A DNA stretch of 64,000 nucleotides from Speluncibacter jeojiensis (GCF_029589495.1 NZ_JAAIVF010000008.1:1-64000), one strand, 5' to 3'. Numbered from the stretch's first letter, positions 39,494-50,321 are shown. Translations and numbers: made by a program. Notes: generated by a model from the sequence alone, not told the origin.

Positions 39494-39592
39494 GACCGTC
39501 CAGGCTACCGGCGCTCCGCGCCCGTGCGCACTTTGCGTGGGCCCGACCCCGCATCGCACTCACAGGCCGCGCAGCGGCCTAGGCTCGGCCGG

Positions 39593-40681
39593 GTGAGCAT
39601 CGCACTGGATCTGAGCGCCGACCCGATCGAGCTGACCGCCGCGCTGGTGGACATCCCCAGCGTCTCGCAGGACGAGGCCGTGATCGCCGACGTCGTCGAG
39701 GCGGCGCTGCGCGAGCAGACCACCGGGTTCGAGGTGATCCGCAGCGGCAATGCGGTGCTGGCACGCACGAACCGCGGGCTGCCGACCCGGGTGATGCTCG
39801 CCGGCCACCTCGACACCGTCCCGATCGCCGACAACGTGCCGAGCCGCCGGGTCCGCGGCGACGACGGGGCGGAACTGCTCTACGGCTGCGGCACCGTCGA
39901 CATGAAGTCCGGGGACGCGGTGTTCCTGCACCTGGCCGCGACCGTCGCCGACCCCGCCCACGACCTGACCCTGATCTTCTACGACTGCGAGGAGATCGCC
40001 GCGAAGTTCAACGGTCTCGGCCGGATCGAACGCGAACTGCCCGAGTGGTTGCGCGCGGACGTGGCGATCCTCGGCGAGCCGTCGGGCGGGTTCATCGAGG
40101 CGGGGTGCCAGGGCACCCTGCGGGTGCGGCTGACCACGGCCGGCACCCGCGCGCACTCGGCGCGGTCCTGGCTGGGCGACAACGCCATCCACAAGCTGGC
40201 CCCCGCACTGGAGCGGCTCTCGGCGTACACGGCGCGGCAGGTCGACATCGACGGGTGCGTCTACCGGGAGGGGCTGCAGGCGGTGCGGGTGGCCGGCGGA
40301 GTGGCCGGCAACGTGGTCCCCGACGCCGCCGAGATGGACGTCAACTTCCGCTTCGCGCCGGATCGCCGCGCCGAGCAGGCGTACGCCCACGTGCTCGAGG
40401 TGTTCGACGGACTGGACCTGACCGTGGAACCGACCGACTCGGCTCCGGGCGCGCTGCCCGGGCTGGCCGACCCCGCCGCGGCCGCGCTGATCGAGGCCGC
40501 GGGCGGGCGGGTGCGGGCCAAGTACGGCTGGACCGACGTTTCCCGATTCGCCGCGCGCGGCATCCCCGCGGTCAACTACGGCCCCGGCGACCCCAACCTG
40601 GCGCACAAGCGCGACGAGCACGTCCCGGTCGCCCAGATCACCGACGTCGCCGCCGTGCTGCGCGCCTATCTGACAGCCTGA
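39593..40681 (+). CDS. dapE: Succinyl-diaminopimelate desuccinylase DapE, 362 aa
   Basis: M20 metallopeptidase fold: metal-binding AGHLDTVP and [11 protein letters not shown], catalytic glutamate in DCEEIA, and CHIDE-type C-terminal [19 protein letters not shown]. It removes succinate from N-succinyl-diaminopimelate, two steps after DapD. GTG at 39593 is chosen as start; longer frames have no ribosome binding site. Confidence 0.93.
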   Translation: MSIALDLSADPIELTAALVDIPSVSQDEAVIADVVEAALREQTTGFEVIRSGNAVLARTNRGLPTRVMLAGHLDTVPIADNVPSRRVRGDDGAELLYGCGTVDMKSGDAVFLHLAATVADPAHDLTLIFYDCEEIAAKFNGLGRIERELPEWLRADVAILGEPSGGFIEAGCQGTLRVRLTTAGTRAHSARSWLGDNAIHKLAPALERLSAYTARQVDIDGCVYREGLQAVRVAGGVAGNVVPDAAEMDVNFRFAPDRRAEQAYAHVLEVFDGLDLTVEPTDSAPGALPGLADPAAAALIEAAGGRVRAKYGWTDVSRFAARGIPAVNYGPGDPNLAHKRDEHVPVAQITDVAAVLRAYLTA

Positions 40682-40702
40682 TTCCGCGCACCCGATAGCC
40701 TC

Positions 40703-41529
<827 letters not shown>

Positions 41530-41533
<4 letters not shown>

Positions 41534-42093
41534 CCCGCAGGTCGTGGTCGGTGTGCGTGTACTGCGCGTCCGGCCCGGTGACAGCCGAGTACGAGGAACT
41601 CGCCGCCGCCGTAGGCGCGGAGATCGGCCGCCGCGGCTGGACGCTGGTCTCCGGCGGCGGCCGGGTCTCGATGATGGGTGCGGTCGCGCGCGCCGCCCGC
41701 GAGGCCGGCGCCCGCACGGTCGGGGTGATCCCGCGCGGGCTGCTCGACCGCGAGGTCGGCGACGACGACGCCGACGAGCTGCTGGTCACCGAGACCATGC
41801 GTGAGCGCAAGGAGCTGATGGACGCGCACGCCGACGCGTTCCTGGCGTTGCCCGGCGGACTGGGCACGCTCGAGGAGCTGACCGAGGTGTGGACCTCCGC
41901 CTACCTGGGCATGCACGACAAGCCGGTGGTCATGCTCGATCCCGTCGGTCACTATCGGGGACTGCTGGACTGGCTCGGCGGGCTCGTCCCGACGGGGTTC
42001 GTCACGCAGGCCTCGCTGGACCGGCTGCCGATCGCGACGGCCGTCGTCGAGGCGCTCGACCGCTGCGCGCCGGTGGGGGAGCCGCAGCCGTGA
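41530..42093 (+). CDS. LOG-family nucleotide phosphoribohydrolase-like protein, 187 aa
   Basis: CVYCASGPVTAEY, LVSGGGRVSMMGAVA and LPGGLGTLEELTEVW give the short LOG type, like M. tuberculosis Rv1205, which is reported to act in cytokinin formation. The GTG at 41530 overlaps the stop of the long paralogue, and its stop overlaps folP2. Confidence 0.87.
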
Positions 42094-42971
42094 CCGAATC
42101 GAAGCGGCCCGAGCCCACCCTGTGCGGCCGACCGGTCCCGACCGACCGCGCACTGGTGATGGCCATCCTCAACCGCACCCCCGACTCGTTCTACGACCGG
42201 GGGGCCAACTTCACCGATGAGGCGGCGCTGGCCGCTGTGCACCGCGCGGTCGACGAGGGCGCGGATCTGGTCGACGTCGGCGGCGTCAAGGCGGGCCCCG
42301 GCAGCGAGGTCGACGTGCACGAGGAGTGCGACCGGGTGGTGCCGTTCGTCGCCGAGGTGCGCCGGATGTACCCGGAGCTGTTGATCAGCGTCGACACCTG
42401 GCGCGGTGAGGTGGCCCGCGAGGCCTGCGCGGCCGGGGCCGACCTGATCAACGACACCTGGGCCGGAGCGGATCCGCATCTGGTCACGGTGGCCGCCGAA
42501 TGCGGTGCGGGACTGGTGTGTTCGCACACCGGTGGGGCGACGCCACGGACGCGGCCGCATCGGGTGCGCTACGCGGACGTGGTCGGCGAGGTGGTCGCCG
42601 ACCTGACCACCGCGGCCCGGCGGGCCGAGCAGGCCGGCGTCGCGCGCGACTCGATCCTGATCGATCCGACGCACGACTTCGGCAAGAACACCTTCCACGG
42701 GCTGGCGCTGCTGCGCCGCGTGGATGCGTTGGTGGACACCGGGTGGCCGGTGCTGATGGCGTTGAGCAACAAGGACTTCGTCGGCGAGACGCTGGGCACC
42801 GGGCTCGAGGACCGGCTCGAGGGCACGCTGGCGGCGACCGCACTGGCCGCCGCCGCCGGCGCGCGGATCTTCCGCGTCCACGAGGTCGCCCAGACCCGAC
42901 GGGTGGTGGACATGGTCGCGTCGATCGTCGGCACCCGCGCGCCGGCCCGCACGGTTCGGGGGCTGGCGTGA
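42090..42971 (+). CDS. folP2: Dihydropteroate synthase-like FolP2, 293 aa
   Basis: ILNRTPDSFYDRG, DVGGVKAGPGSE, SVDTWRGEVA, and ALSNKDFVGETLG show the DHPS barrel. The synteny (next to gpgS and the LOG gene) and the VKAGPG loop, where catalytic DHPS has the ESTRPG pattern, identify the FolP2 paralogue rather than the main folate enzyme. FolP2 of mycobacteria lacks clear DHPS activity, so its substrate is uncertain. Confidence 0.88.
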   Translation: MTESKRPEPTLCGRPVPTDRALVMAILNRTPDSFYDRGANFTDEAALAAVHRAVDEGADLVDVGGVKAGPGSEVDVHEECDRVVPFVAEVRRMYPELLISVDTWRGEVAREACAAGADLINDTWAGADPHLVTVAAECGAGLVCSHTGGATPRTRPHRVRYADVVGEVVADLTTAARRAEQAGVARDSILIDPTHDFGKNTFHGLALLRRVDALVDTGWPVLMALSNKDFVGETLGTGLEDRLEGTLAATALAAAAGARIFRVHEVAQTRRVVDMVASIVGTRAPARTVRGLA

Positions 42972-43891
42972 GCGGACAGGGCATCGCGACCTGGGATCGT
43001 CCCGGATGGTCGGTGGCCGAGTTGGTCGCCGCCAAGCGGGGGCGCACCGTATCGGTCGTGTTGCCGGCGCTGAACGAGGAGGCCACGGTCGCCGGCGTCA
43101 TCGACTCCATCGCGCCGCTGCACGGCGGACTGGTCGACGAACTGGTGGTGCTCGACTCCGGCTCGACCGACCGCACCGCCGAGCGGGCGCGGGCGGCCGG
43201 TGCGCGGGTGGTCGGCCGCGAGGAGGCCGTCCCGGGGCTGCCGACCCGGCCGGGCAAGGGTGAAGCGCTGTGGCGTTCGCTAGCGGCCACCACCGGCGAC
43301 CTGATCGTGTTCATCGACTCCGATCTGATCGATCCGGATCCCGCGTATGTGCCGAACCTGTTGGGGCCGCTGCTGACCGTCGACGGCATGCACCACGTCA
43401 AGGGGTTCTACCGGCGACCGCTGCGGATCAACGAGACCGAGGATCCGCGCGGCGGCGGCCGGGTGACCGAGCTGGTGGCGCGGCCGATGCTGGCGGCGCT
43501 GCGACCCGAGTTGACCGGGATCCTGCAGCCACTCGGCGGTGAGTACGCGGGCACCCGTGAGCTGCTGTGCTCGGTGCCGTTCGCGCCCGGCTACGGGGTC
43601 GAGATCGGGCTGCTGCTCGACACCTTCGCGAAGTTCGGGACCTCCGGTCTGGGGCAGGTGAACCTGTCGGTCCGCAAGCACCGCAACCGCGACCTGATGG
43701 ACCTCGGGGTGATGAGCCGCCAGATCATCGGAACGATGTTGCGGCGCTGCGGCATCGACGATTCCGGCGCAGGGGTGACGCAGTACTTCCCGACCGCCGG
43801 CGCCGACGGTGACGAGTCGTTCACGCCGCGCACCACCGACGTCGACCTGGTGGACCGGCCGCCGATGGACACCCTGCGTCCGCGTCCCTGA
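42968..43891 (+). CDS. gpgS: Glucosyl-3-phosphoglycerate synthase GpgS, 307 aa
   Basis: GT-A glycosyltransferase: SVVLPALNEEATV, LDSGSTDRT and the metal-binding VFIDSDLIDPDP, followed by RVTELVARPMLAALRPEL and PLGGEYAGTRELL, the GpgS acceptor region. It starts the synthesis of methylglucose lipopolysaccharides in Mycobacteriales. GTG at 42968 overlaps folP2. Confidence 0.92.
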   Translation: MSGQGIATWDRPGWSVAELVAAKRGRTVSVVLPALNEEATVAGVIDSIAPLHGGLVDELVVLDSGSTDRTAERARAAGARVVGREEAVPGLPTRPGKGEALWRSLAATTGDLIVFIDSDLIDPDPAYVPNLLGPLLTVDGMHHVKGFYRRPLRINETEDPRGGGRVTELVARPMLAALRPELTGILQPLGGEYAGTRELLCSVPFAPGYGVEIGLLLDTFAKFGTSGLGQVNLSVRKHRNRDLMDLGVMSRQIIGTMLRRCGIDDSGAGVTQYFPTAGADGDESFTPRTTDVDLVDRPPMDTLRPRP

Positions 43892-43927
43892 GCGCCGGTT
43901 GTCGGGGGTCCGTGACACCATCGACGC

Positions 43928-44275
43928 ATGGTCACGGTTCTGCTCTACGTCGTGGTGGTCGCGCTCGTCGCCGGCCTGCTGTTCGTGGTGGCCTCGTACG
44001 TCTTCGGACGCTCGGAGGAGCTGGCGCCGATCCCGGTGGGGATGACGGTCACCAAGCTGCCCCGTGTGGACGTCACCGGTGCGGACGTCCGCGCGCTGCG
44101 CTTCCAGCAGGTGGTGCGCGGCTACAAGGCCGCCGAGGTGGACTGGGCGCTGGACCACCTCGCCGGCGAGATCGACCAATTGCGCACCGAACTCGCGCGG
44201 GTGGAGGCACACGCGCTCTCGCTCGAGGCCGAGGCCGAGGCCGAGGCCGCCGGTCGACGGGACGAGGACCGATGA
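43928..44275 (+). CDS. Membrane-anchored DivIVA-domain protein, 115 aa
   Basis: N-terminal membrane helix (VLLYVVVVALVAGLLFVVAS) followed by a DivIVA-like segment (LRFQQVVRGYKAAEVDWALD) and coiled coil. Equivalent to the small gene between gpgS and tag in mycobacteria. Probably linked to the cell pole or envelope. Confidence 0.8.
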   Translation: MVTVLLYVVVVALVAGLLFVVASYVFGRSEELAPIPVGMTVTKLPRVDVTGADVRALRFQQVVRGYKAAEVDWALDHLAGEIDQLRTELARVEAHALSLEAEAEAEAAGRRDEDR

Positions 44276-44922
44276 GCGAGCCGTACGCCGCCGCGGCCAT
44301 CGAGGGCGGGCCGGTCGCCGGGGCGGATGCGCTGGTGCGTTGCCCGTGGGCGGCGGGCTCGCAGCTGTACCGCGAGTACCACGACACCGAGTGGGGCCGG
44401 CCGCTGCACGGCCGCGACGCGCTGTACGAGCGGCTGTGCCTGGAGGCCTTCCAGTCCGGGCTGTCGTGGATCACCATCCTGCGCAAGCGCGCCGCGTTCC
44501 GCGCCGCCTTCGACGGCTTCGATCCGGAAGTGGTCGCCGGGTACGGTCCGGCGCAGATCGACCGGCTGCTCGCCGATGCGACGATCGTGCGCAACCGCGC
44601 GAAGATCGAGGCGTCGATCGCCAATGCGCGCGTGATCGTGGAGATGGACGAGCCGGGGCTCGACGCCCTGCTGTGGTCGTTCGCGCCCACCGGCGCGCGG
44701 CCCCGGCCCACCGCGGTGGCGGAGGTCCCCGCGGTCACCCCGGAGTCGACCGCGATGGCCCGCGAACTCAAGCGCCGCGGGTTCCGTTTCATCGGTCCCA
44801 CCACGGCATATGCACTGATGCAGGCCACTGGGATGGTCGACGATCACCTGGCCGGATGCTGGGTCGGCGACGCGTCCGAGGCCGGCAAAGCGGCGTCAGC
44901 TTTCCGACGTACCGGGCGATAG
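44272..44922 (+). CDS. tag: DNA-3-methyladenine glycosylase I, 216 aa
   Basis: RCPWAAGSQLYREYHDTEWG at the N-terminus, LCLEAFQSGLSWITILRKR and RFIGPTTAYALMQATGMVDDH are Tag signatures, with Cys and His for the zinc snap. It removes 3-methyladenine from alkylated DNA. ATG at 44272 overlaps the previous stop (ATGA). Confidence 0.93.
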   Translation: MSEPYAAAAIEGGPVAGADALVRCPWAAGSQLYREYHDTEWGRPLHGRDALYERLCLEAFQSGLSWITILRKRAAFRAAFDGFDPEVVAGYGPAQIDRLLADATIVRNRAKIEASIANARVIVEMDEPGLDALLWSFAPTGARPRPTAVAEVPAVTPESTAMARELKRRGFRFIGPTTAYALMQATGMVDDHLAGCWVGDASEAGKAASAFRRTGR

Positions 44923-44937
44923 GGAACAATGGACGGC

Positions 44938-44959
44938 GGAGCCGCCGCAGTGCGGCTCC
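44938..44959 (+). terminator. Hairpin terminator after tag
   Basis: GGAGCCGC and GCGGCTCC form a perfect 8-bp stem with a 6-nt loop, 15 bp after the tag stop. No T tract, as is common in high-GC actinobacteria. Confidence 0.65.
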
Positions 44960-45031
44960 GGAACACACAACGGAAAACAGACCAGGCCACGAGCGACAAG
45001 CTGGCCAGAGCAGATCTGGAGGGAGCACACG

Positions 45032-45199
45032 ATGGCGGCCATGAAGCCCCGGACCGGTGACGGTCCCCTCGAAGCGACCAAGGAGGGACGCGGCATCGTC
45101 ATGCGGGTCCCGCTCGAGGGTGGAGGCCGGTTGGTCGTTGAGCTCACCCCGGAAGAGGCTGCGGCACTCGGGGAAGAGCTCAAGGGTGTGACCAGCTAG
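45032..45199 (+). CDS. DUF3117-family conserved small protein, 55 aa
   Basis: ATG at 45032 follows GGAGGGAG. The protein MAAMKPRTGDGPLEATKEGR, then VMRVPLEGGGRLVVELTPEE, is almost invariant across actinobacteria at this locus (Rv1211). A strong hairpin follows. Function unknown. Confidence 0.9.
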   Translation: MAAMKPRTGDGPLEATKEGRGIVMRVPLEGGGRLVVELTPEEAAALGEELKGVTS

Positions 45200-45220
45200 T
45201 CGACTCGATTGCGAGTCCGT

Positions 45221-45262
45221 CCGGGACCCCGCTCGCCGATCGTTCGGCGGGCGGGGTCCCGG
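45221..45262. terminator. Long GC-rich hairpin terminator after DUF3117
   Basis: CCGGGACCCCGC pairs with GCGGGGTCCCGG around an inner CGCCGA/TCGGCG stem, giving a nearly continuous stem of about 18 bp. It insulates DUF3117 from the methyltransferase gene. Confidence 0.8.
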
Positions 45263-45296
45263 TCTCTGTGAAGAACCCGTGAGGTGGAGGGTCCCG

Positions 45297-46169
45297 ATGC
45301 TGAGCGACGCGCTCGACGTGCTCGCCTGCCCGCTCTGTGCGGGTGCGCTGGAACTGGACGGGCGGACGCTGGCGTGCGCGCTCGGCCATCGCTTCGACGT
45401 CGCCCGCCAGGGTTATGTGAGCCTGCTGGCCGCGCCGACCAAGTTCTCCGGCGACAGCGCCGACATGATCGCGGCCCGTGAGCGCTTCCTCGGGTCCGGG
45501 CACTTCGCGCCGCTGATCGACGCGGTGGCCGCCGCCGTGGGGTCCGCGTCCGCCGGTCCGGTCGTCCTCGAGGTCGGCGCGGGTACCGGGCACTATCTGG
45601 CCGCGGTCCTCGACTCCGTTCCGGACGCCCGCGGTGTCGGCATCGACGTCTCCAAGTACGCCGCGCGCCGCGCCGCCCGCTGCCACGCCCGGGCGGCCTC
45701 GGTGCTGGCCGACGTATGGGACCGGCTTCCGGTGCGCGACGGCGCCGTGGACGTGGCGCTGTCGGTCTTCGCCCCGCGCAACGCGGCGGAACTGCAGCGC
45801 CTGCTGGCGCCGCGCGGGGTGCTCGTGGTGCTCACCCCGACCACCGGCCATCTGCGGCAACTCGTCGACGGCCTGGGTCTGGTGCACGTGGACGAGCGCA
45901 AATCCCAGCGCCTCGACGAGACACTGTCCGGCCGCTTCGAGCGACTGGAACGGCGCCGGGTCGAATTCTCGATGACGTTGTCGCACAATGACGTCGAGGC
46001 AGTCGTCGCGATGGGGCCGTCGGCTCGGCACCTCGATGCGAAGCGGCGCGCCGAGGCGATCGCCGCGCTGCCCGAGCCGCTGAGGGTCGACGCCTCCGCG
46101 GAGGTCGCGGTGTACCGCCGGCGGGACGCCGCCGCCGGTGACGTTCAGCCGGCGCAGACGCGCTCGTAG
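45297..46169 (+). CDS. RlmA-like 23S rRNA (guanine-N1) methyltransferase, 290 aa
   Basis: An N-terminal zinc knuckle (ACPLCAGAL, CALGHRFDVARQGYV) precedes a Rossmann methyltransferase with VVLEVGAGTGHYLAAVLD, GIDVSKYAARRAAR and LSVFAPRNAAE. This is the RlmA(I/II) layout that modifies the 23S rRNA hairpin near the tylosin/macrolide site. ATG 45297 follows GGTGGAGG. The 3' end overlaps glgA tail to tail by 25 bp. Confidence 0.85.
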   Translation: MLSDALDVLACPLCAGALELDGRTLACALGHRFDVARQGYVSLLAAPTKFSGDSADMIAARERFLGSGHFAPLIDAVAAAVGSASAGPVVLEVGAGTGHYLAAVLDSVPDARGVGIDVSKYAARRAARCHARAASVLADVWDRLPVRDGAVDVALSVFAPRNAAELQRLLAPRGVLVVLTPTTGHLRQLVDGLGLVHVDERKSQRLDETLSGRFERLERRRVEFSMTLSHNDVEAVVAMGPSARHLDAKRRAEAIAALPEPLRVDASAEVAVYRRRDAAAGDVQPAQTRS

Positions 46170-47311
46170 ATATCCAGCGTCCGGCGGGCGATCCGCGACC
46201 ACGAGAAATGGGCGATCGCGTGGGCGCGTCCGGCGTCGCCGAGCCGGCGCGCGCGGTCGGGCTCGAGCACCAGCGCGTTGACCGCGTGCGCCAGCCCCGA
46301 CTCGAATGCCTCGGGGTCGGATGCGTTGTAGTGCACCAGGATTCCGGTCCGCCCGTCGGCGACGACCTCGGGGATTCCGCCGACGTCGGAGGCCACCACC
46401 GCGGTGCCGCAGGCCATCGCCTCCAGGTTGACGATGCCCTGCGGTTCGTAGACGGACGGGCACACCAGCACCGTCGCCGCGGCGAGGATCTCCCGGATGT
46501 CCTCCGAGGGCAGCATGTCGCGGATCCAGTGCACCCCGGACCGGACGACGTGCAACCGCGCGACCGCGGCCTCGATCTGCGCCCCGAGCTGCGGTGTGTC
46601 GGGCTCGACCGCGCACAGTACGAGCTGGACCGACGGCGCGAATCGGTGCGCGGCGGCGAGCAGGTGCCACAACCCCTTCTGCCGGGTGATGCGGCCGACG
46701 AAGGCCACGATCGGCCGGTCGGGGTCGACGCCGAGTTCGTCGAGCACGGACGGGCCGCCCAGGCGCGGGCCGGGCCGGAACACGTCCGTGTCGACCCCGT
46801 TCGGGATCACGTGGACCCGCCCCGGGTCGATCGCCGGGTAGGTCTCGAGCACGTCGGACCGCATCCCGGAGCTGACCGCGATGACGGCGTCGGCGTGCTC
46901 CATCGCCTCCCGTTCGGACCACGAGGAGATGCGATACCCGCCGCCGAGCTGATCGGCCTTCCACGGTCGGCGCGGTTCGAGCGAATGGGCTGTCAGCACG
47001 TGCGGGACCCCGTACATCAGCGCACTGAGGTGCCCGGCCATGCCGCTGTACCAGGTCTGCGAGTGGACGATGTCGACCCCCGCCGCGGCCTGGACCATCC
47101 GCAGCTCGGCGGACAGGGTCTGCAGCGCCAGGTTGGCGTCGGCGAGCGCCGGGTCCGGGGTGACCGCGAGCGCCTCGGCCCGCGGCGCGCCGATGCAGTG
47201 CACGTCGACCTCGCAGAGCAGGCGTAGATTGCGGACCAGCTCGGTGACGTGCACTCCGGCGCCGCCGTACACGTCGGGCGGGTATTCCCGCGTCATCATC
47301 GCCGCCCTCAT
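46145..47311 (-). CDS. glgA: Glycosyltransferase GlgA/GlgM (maltose-1-phosphate synthase type), 388 aa
   Basis: GT4 fold with the DVYGGAGVHVTELVRNL N-terminal loop, VHSQTWYSGMAG, PNGVDTDVFRPG, and the C-terminal SVYEPQGIVNLEAMACGTAV nucleotide-binding motif. In mycobacteria this enzyme joins ADP-glucose and glucose-1-phosphate to maltose-1-phosphate. Divergent from glgC across 94 bp. Confidence 0.9.
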   Translation of the reverse strand: MRAAMMTREYPPDVYGGAGVHVTELVRNLRLLCEVDVHCIGAPRAEALAVTPDPALADANLALQTLSAELRMVQAAAGVDIVHSQTWYSGMAGHLSALMYGVPHVLTAHSLEPRRPWKADQLGGGYRISSWSEREAMEHADAVIAVSSGMRSDVLETYPAIDPGRVHVIPNGVDTDVFRPGPRLGGPSVLDELGVDPDRPIVAFVGRITRQKGLWHLLAAAHRFAPSVQLVLCAVEPDTPQLGAQIEAAVARLHVVRSGVHWIRDMLPSEDIREILAAATVLVCPSVYEPQGIVNLEAMACGTAVVASDVGGIPEVVADGRTGILVHYNASDPEAFESGLAHAVNALVLEPDRARRLGDAGRAHAIAHFSWSRIARRTLDIYERVCAG

Positions 47312-47405
47312 CCAGCACACGCTAGTGACCGCCGGCGCCCGGTGCCAACGGCGGGCCGTCGTGTCACGGCTGGTGAACGGGCCGGACGGCCGATAGGTTG
47401 GAATC

Positions 47406-48620
47406 GTGAGGAGGCAGCCGCACGTCCTCGGGATCGTCCTCGCCGGCGGGGAGGGCAAACGTCTGTATCCGCTGACCGCGGACCGGGCGAAGCCGGCGGT
47501 GCCGTTCGGCGGCGCCTACCGGCTCATCGACTTCGTGCTGAGCAACCTGGTCAACGCCGGGTATCTGAAGATCTGCGTGCTCACCCAGTACAAGTCGCAC
47601 TCGCTGGACCGGCACATCTCGCAGACCTGGCGGCTGTCCGGGCTGTCCGGCGAGTACATCACCCCGGTGCCCGCGCAACAGCGGCTGGGACCGCGCTGGT
47701 ACACCGGCAGCGCCGACGCCATCTTCCAGTCCCTCAACCTCGTCTATGACGAGGATCCCGAGTACATCGTCGTGTTCGGTGCGGACCACGTCTACCGGAT
47801 GGATCCCGAGCAGATGGTCGCGCACCACATCAACTCGGGCGCGGGCGTGACGGTCGCCGGGATCCGGGTCCCGCGGGCCGAGGCGCGGGCCTTCGGCTGC
47901 ATCGGCGCCGACGACTCGGGGCGGATCACCGGCTTCCTCGAGAAGCCGCTGCACCCGCCCGGTACCCCCGACGACCCCAACACGACCTTCGCGTCGATGG
48001 GCAACTACGTGTTCACCTCGAAGGTGCTGGTCGACGCGATCCGCGCTGATTCGGAGAACTCCGACTCCGATCACGACATGGGCGGGGACATCATCCCCGC
48101 GCTGGTCGACGCCGGTCACGCCGCCGTGTACGACTTCGCGGACAATGCCGTGCCCGGGGCGACCGGCCGTGATCGCGGCTACTGGCGCGACGTCGGCACC
48201 ATCGACGCGTTCTACGAGGCGCACATGGACCTGGTCTCGCCGCGGCCCGTGTTCAACCTCTACAACCAGCGCTGGCCGCTGCGCGGCGCCACCGAGAACC
48301 TGCCCCCGGCGAAGTTCGTCGAGGGTGGGCTCGCGCAGGAGTCGGTGGTCGGCGCCGGCAGCATCATCTCCGCCTCGACCGTGCGCAACTCCGTGCTCAG
48401 CGCCAACGTGCAGGTCGCCGCGGGGGCCAGCGTGGAGGGCAGCGTGCTGATGCCGGGGGTGCGGATCGGCCGGGGCGCGGTCGTGCGACACGCGATCCTC
48501 GACAAGAACGTGGTCATCGGCGAGGGCGCCATCGTCGGGATGGACCACGAACTCGACGCCGAACGCTTCTCGGTCAGTGCCGGCGGGGTCGTCACCGTCG
48601 GCAAGGGCGTGTGGGTCTGA
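47406..48620 (+). CDS. glgC: Glucose-1-phosphate adenylyltransferase GlgC, 404 aa
   Basis: [42 protein letters not shown] and a C-terminal beta-helix ([16 protein letters not shown] repeats) are GlgC hallmarks. It makes ADP-glucose for GlgA/GlgM. GTG at 47406. Confidence 0.94.
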   Translation: MRRQPHVLGIVLAGGEGKRLYPLTADRAKPAVPFGGAYRLIDFVLSNLVNAGYLKICVLTQYKSHSLDRHISQTWRLSGLSGEYITPVPAQQRLGPRWYTGSADAIFQSLNLVYDEDPEYIVVFGADHVYRMDPEQMVAHHINSGAGVTVAGIRVPRAEARAFGCIGADDSGRITGFLEKPLHPPGTPDDPNTTFASMGNYVFTSKVLVDAIRADSENSDSDHDMGGDIIPALVDAGHAAVYDFADNAVPGATGRDRGYWRDVGTIDAFYEAHMDLVSPRPVFNLYNQRWPLRGATENLPPAKFVEGGLAQESVVGAGSIISASTVRNSVLSANVQVAAGASVEGSVLMPGVRIGRGAVVRHAILDKNVVIGEGAIVGMDHELDAERFSVSAGGVVTVGKGVWV

Positions 48621-48653
48621 CCGGCCGCCGCCTGCCGGCTGCGACGGCGTGCG

Positions 48654-49370
48654 TCAGCGGCGCACCGCGCACAGCAGCCCGTCGCCGAGCGGGAACAGCA
48701 GCGGGAGCAGTTCCGGGTTTTCCGCCACCAATCGGGTGGCCTCGCGCGCGGCGACGGTCTCCGGATCGCGCTGCGCGGGGTCGGTCACCCGGCCGCCGCG
48801 CTGCGCGCCGTGCACGACCAGCGCACCGCCGGGACGAAGCAGCCTGATGCCCTCGGCCACGTAGCGCGGGTGGTCGATCGGGGCGGCGTCGACGAACACC
48901 AGGTCGTAGGAGTCGTCGGCGAGCCGCGGCAGGACCTCCAGCGCGTGCCCGTTGATCATCCGCGCGCGCGAGGCTGCCACGCCCGCACCCAGGAACGCGC
49001 GCTTGGCGGACCGCTGGTGCTCGGGTTCGATGTCGATGCTGGTCAGCACGCCGTCGGGCCGCATCCCACGGAGCAGCCACAGTCCGCTCACCCCGGCGCC
49101 GGTGCCGATCTCGACGACCGTCCGCGCGTCGAGCATGCGGGCGAACATGCTCAGTGCGATGCCGGTGGACGGACCCACCGCGTCGATGCCCAGGTCCGCG
49201 GACCGTTCCACCGCCTCGGCGAGGGCGGAGTCGACGGCATCGGTCGCCCCGCGGCCGTCGGACTGCGACCGGTTCCAGGTCGCGGCGAACTTCTCGGCGT
49301 GGGTGAGCATGGCTTCGGCATCGTTCGACACGACGTGCAGATTATCGTTCCCGCCGCGCTGGCGCGCCAT
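48654..49370 (-). CDS. Class I SAM O-methyltransferase, 238 aa
   Basis: VVEIGTGAGVSGLWLLRG, TSIDIEPEHQRSAKRAF and DLVFVDAAPIDHPRY place it with catechol-O-methyltransferase-like enzymes (Rv1220c position, divergent from sigE). An N-terminal ~25 residues are unconserved; ATG further in is possible. Substrate unknown. Confidence 0.82.
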   Translation of the reverse strand: MARQRGGNDNLHVVSNDAEAMLTHAEKFAATWNRSQSDGRGATDAVDSALAEAVERSADLGIDAVGPSTGIALSMFARMLDARTVVEIGTGAGVSGLWLLRGMRPDGVLTSIDIEPEHQRSAKRAFLGAGVAASRARMINGHALEVLPRLADDSYDLVFVDAAPIDHPRYVAEGIRLLRPGGALVVHGAQRGGRVTDPAQRDPETVAAREATRLVAENPELLPLLFPLGDGLLCAVRR

Positions 49371-49685
49371 GGCACGCGCGCCGCCGCACTTCTCAGGCTC
49401 TGCTCAGACTTCTCATAGTGTCGGCTCACCTCGGCAGGAGAGAGTGAGGGCGTCGATGATCGGCCGGCCGCGCGACTCGTCGATCGGGGATCGTTCCCAG
49501 CCGGGAACAAACCGCTGCATCCTGGCGTTCGTCCAGGAGACAATGGTTGTTCCGGTCTGGTCACTCCGGTCTGAAGTGACCTGCGCGGCCATGAGCAGGA
49601 GGCACACACCATCTCGTTGCAGACCGCCCACCGCACCCCCGCCGACCGACCGCTGTCCGCACCCCGAATCGAGGAGGGTGGCGCG
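49371..49685. other. Non-coding region upstream of sigE (315 bp)
   Basis: No gene is seen. It holds three CTCA(G/T) elements spaced about one helical turn apart (49392-49416) and an ECF-type promoter (49504-49529). Together they resemble the multi-promoter region upstream of sigE in mycobacteria; the repeats may bind a response regulator such as MprA, which is inference. Confidence 0.55.
49504..49529 (+). promoter_or_regulatory. ECF-type promoter for sigE (GGAAC-N17-CGTT)
   Basis: GGAAC at 49504-49508 and CGTT at 49526-49529 are separated by 17 bp, matching the consensus of mycobacterial extracytoplasmic sigma factors. It suggests sigE autoregulation, with transcription from about 49536. Confidence 0.65.
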
Positions 49686-50321
49686 ATGAAGAACCAGTCA
49701 GGCCCCGAACTCTCCGCTTCCGACGCCGAACCCGCCGTGGCCGAGCCGCTCGGCGGCACCGCGGCCTTCGACGCGAGCGGCGACCGCAGCGTCATGCCCA
49801 GCTGGGAGGAGCTGGTGCGCGAGCACGGCGACCGGGTCTACCGGCTGGCGTACCGGCTCGCGGGCAACGCGCACGACGCGGAGGACCTCACCCAGGAGAC
49901 GTTCATCCGGGTGTTCCGGTCGTTGTCGAGCTACCAGGCCGGCACCTTCGAGGGCTGGCTGCACCGCATCACCACCAACCTGTTCCTGGACATGGTGCGC
50001 CGGCGCAACCGCATCCGCATGGAGGCGCTGCCGGAGGACTACGACCGGGTGCCGGCGACGGATCCGGATCCCGAGCAGATCTATCACGACGCGAACCTGG
50101 ACCCGGACCTGCAGCGCGCGCTGGACGCACTGGCGCCGGAGTTCCGTGCCGCGGTGGTGCTGTGCGACATCGAGGGTCTGTCCTACGAGGAGATCGGCAC
50201 CACGCTGGGCGTCAAGCTCGGTACCGTACGCAGTCGGATCCACCGCGGTCGGCAGGCGCTGCGCGAGCACCTGGCCGCGGCGGGCAAGATGGAGTCACGA
50301 CAGGTAGGTGTGGTCGAGTGA
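49686..50321 (+). CDS. sigE: ECF sigma factor SigE, 211 aa
   Basis: Region 2 ([32 protein letters not shown]) and region 4 ([40 protein letters not shown]) are both present, with a ~40-residue N-terminal extension. ATG 49686 follows GAGGAGG. It directs envelope-stress transcription with rseA and htrA downstream. Confidence 0.93.
   Translation: MKNQSGPELSASDAEPAVAEPLGGTAAFDASGDRSVMPSWEELVREHGDRVYRLAYRLAGNAHDAEDLTQETFIRVFRSLSSYQAGTFEGWLHRITTNLFLDMVRRRNRIRMEALPEDYDRVPATDPDPEQIYHDANLDPDLQRALDALAPEFRAAVVLCDIEGLSYEEIGTTLGVKLGTVRSRIHRGRQALREHLAAAGKMESRQVGVVE

Noticed and set aside
38157-39563. 468-codon minus-strand ORF that joins an out-of-frame shadow of dapD to the permease
   Set aside because: The upstream part is low-complexity Arg/Gly sequence in the wrong frame of dapD; only the last 114 residues, from ATG 38501, are permease-like.
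45180-47318. 712-codon minus-strand ORF covering the methyltransferase and glgA regions
   Set aside because: It runs antisense to the methyltransferase and out of frame with glgA, with low-complexity Arg/Ala/Gly content; both real genes have clear family motifs.
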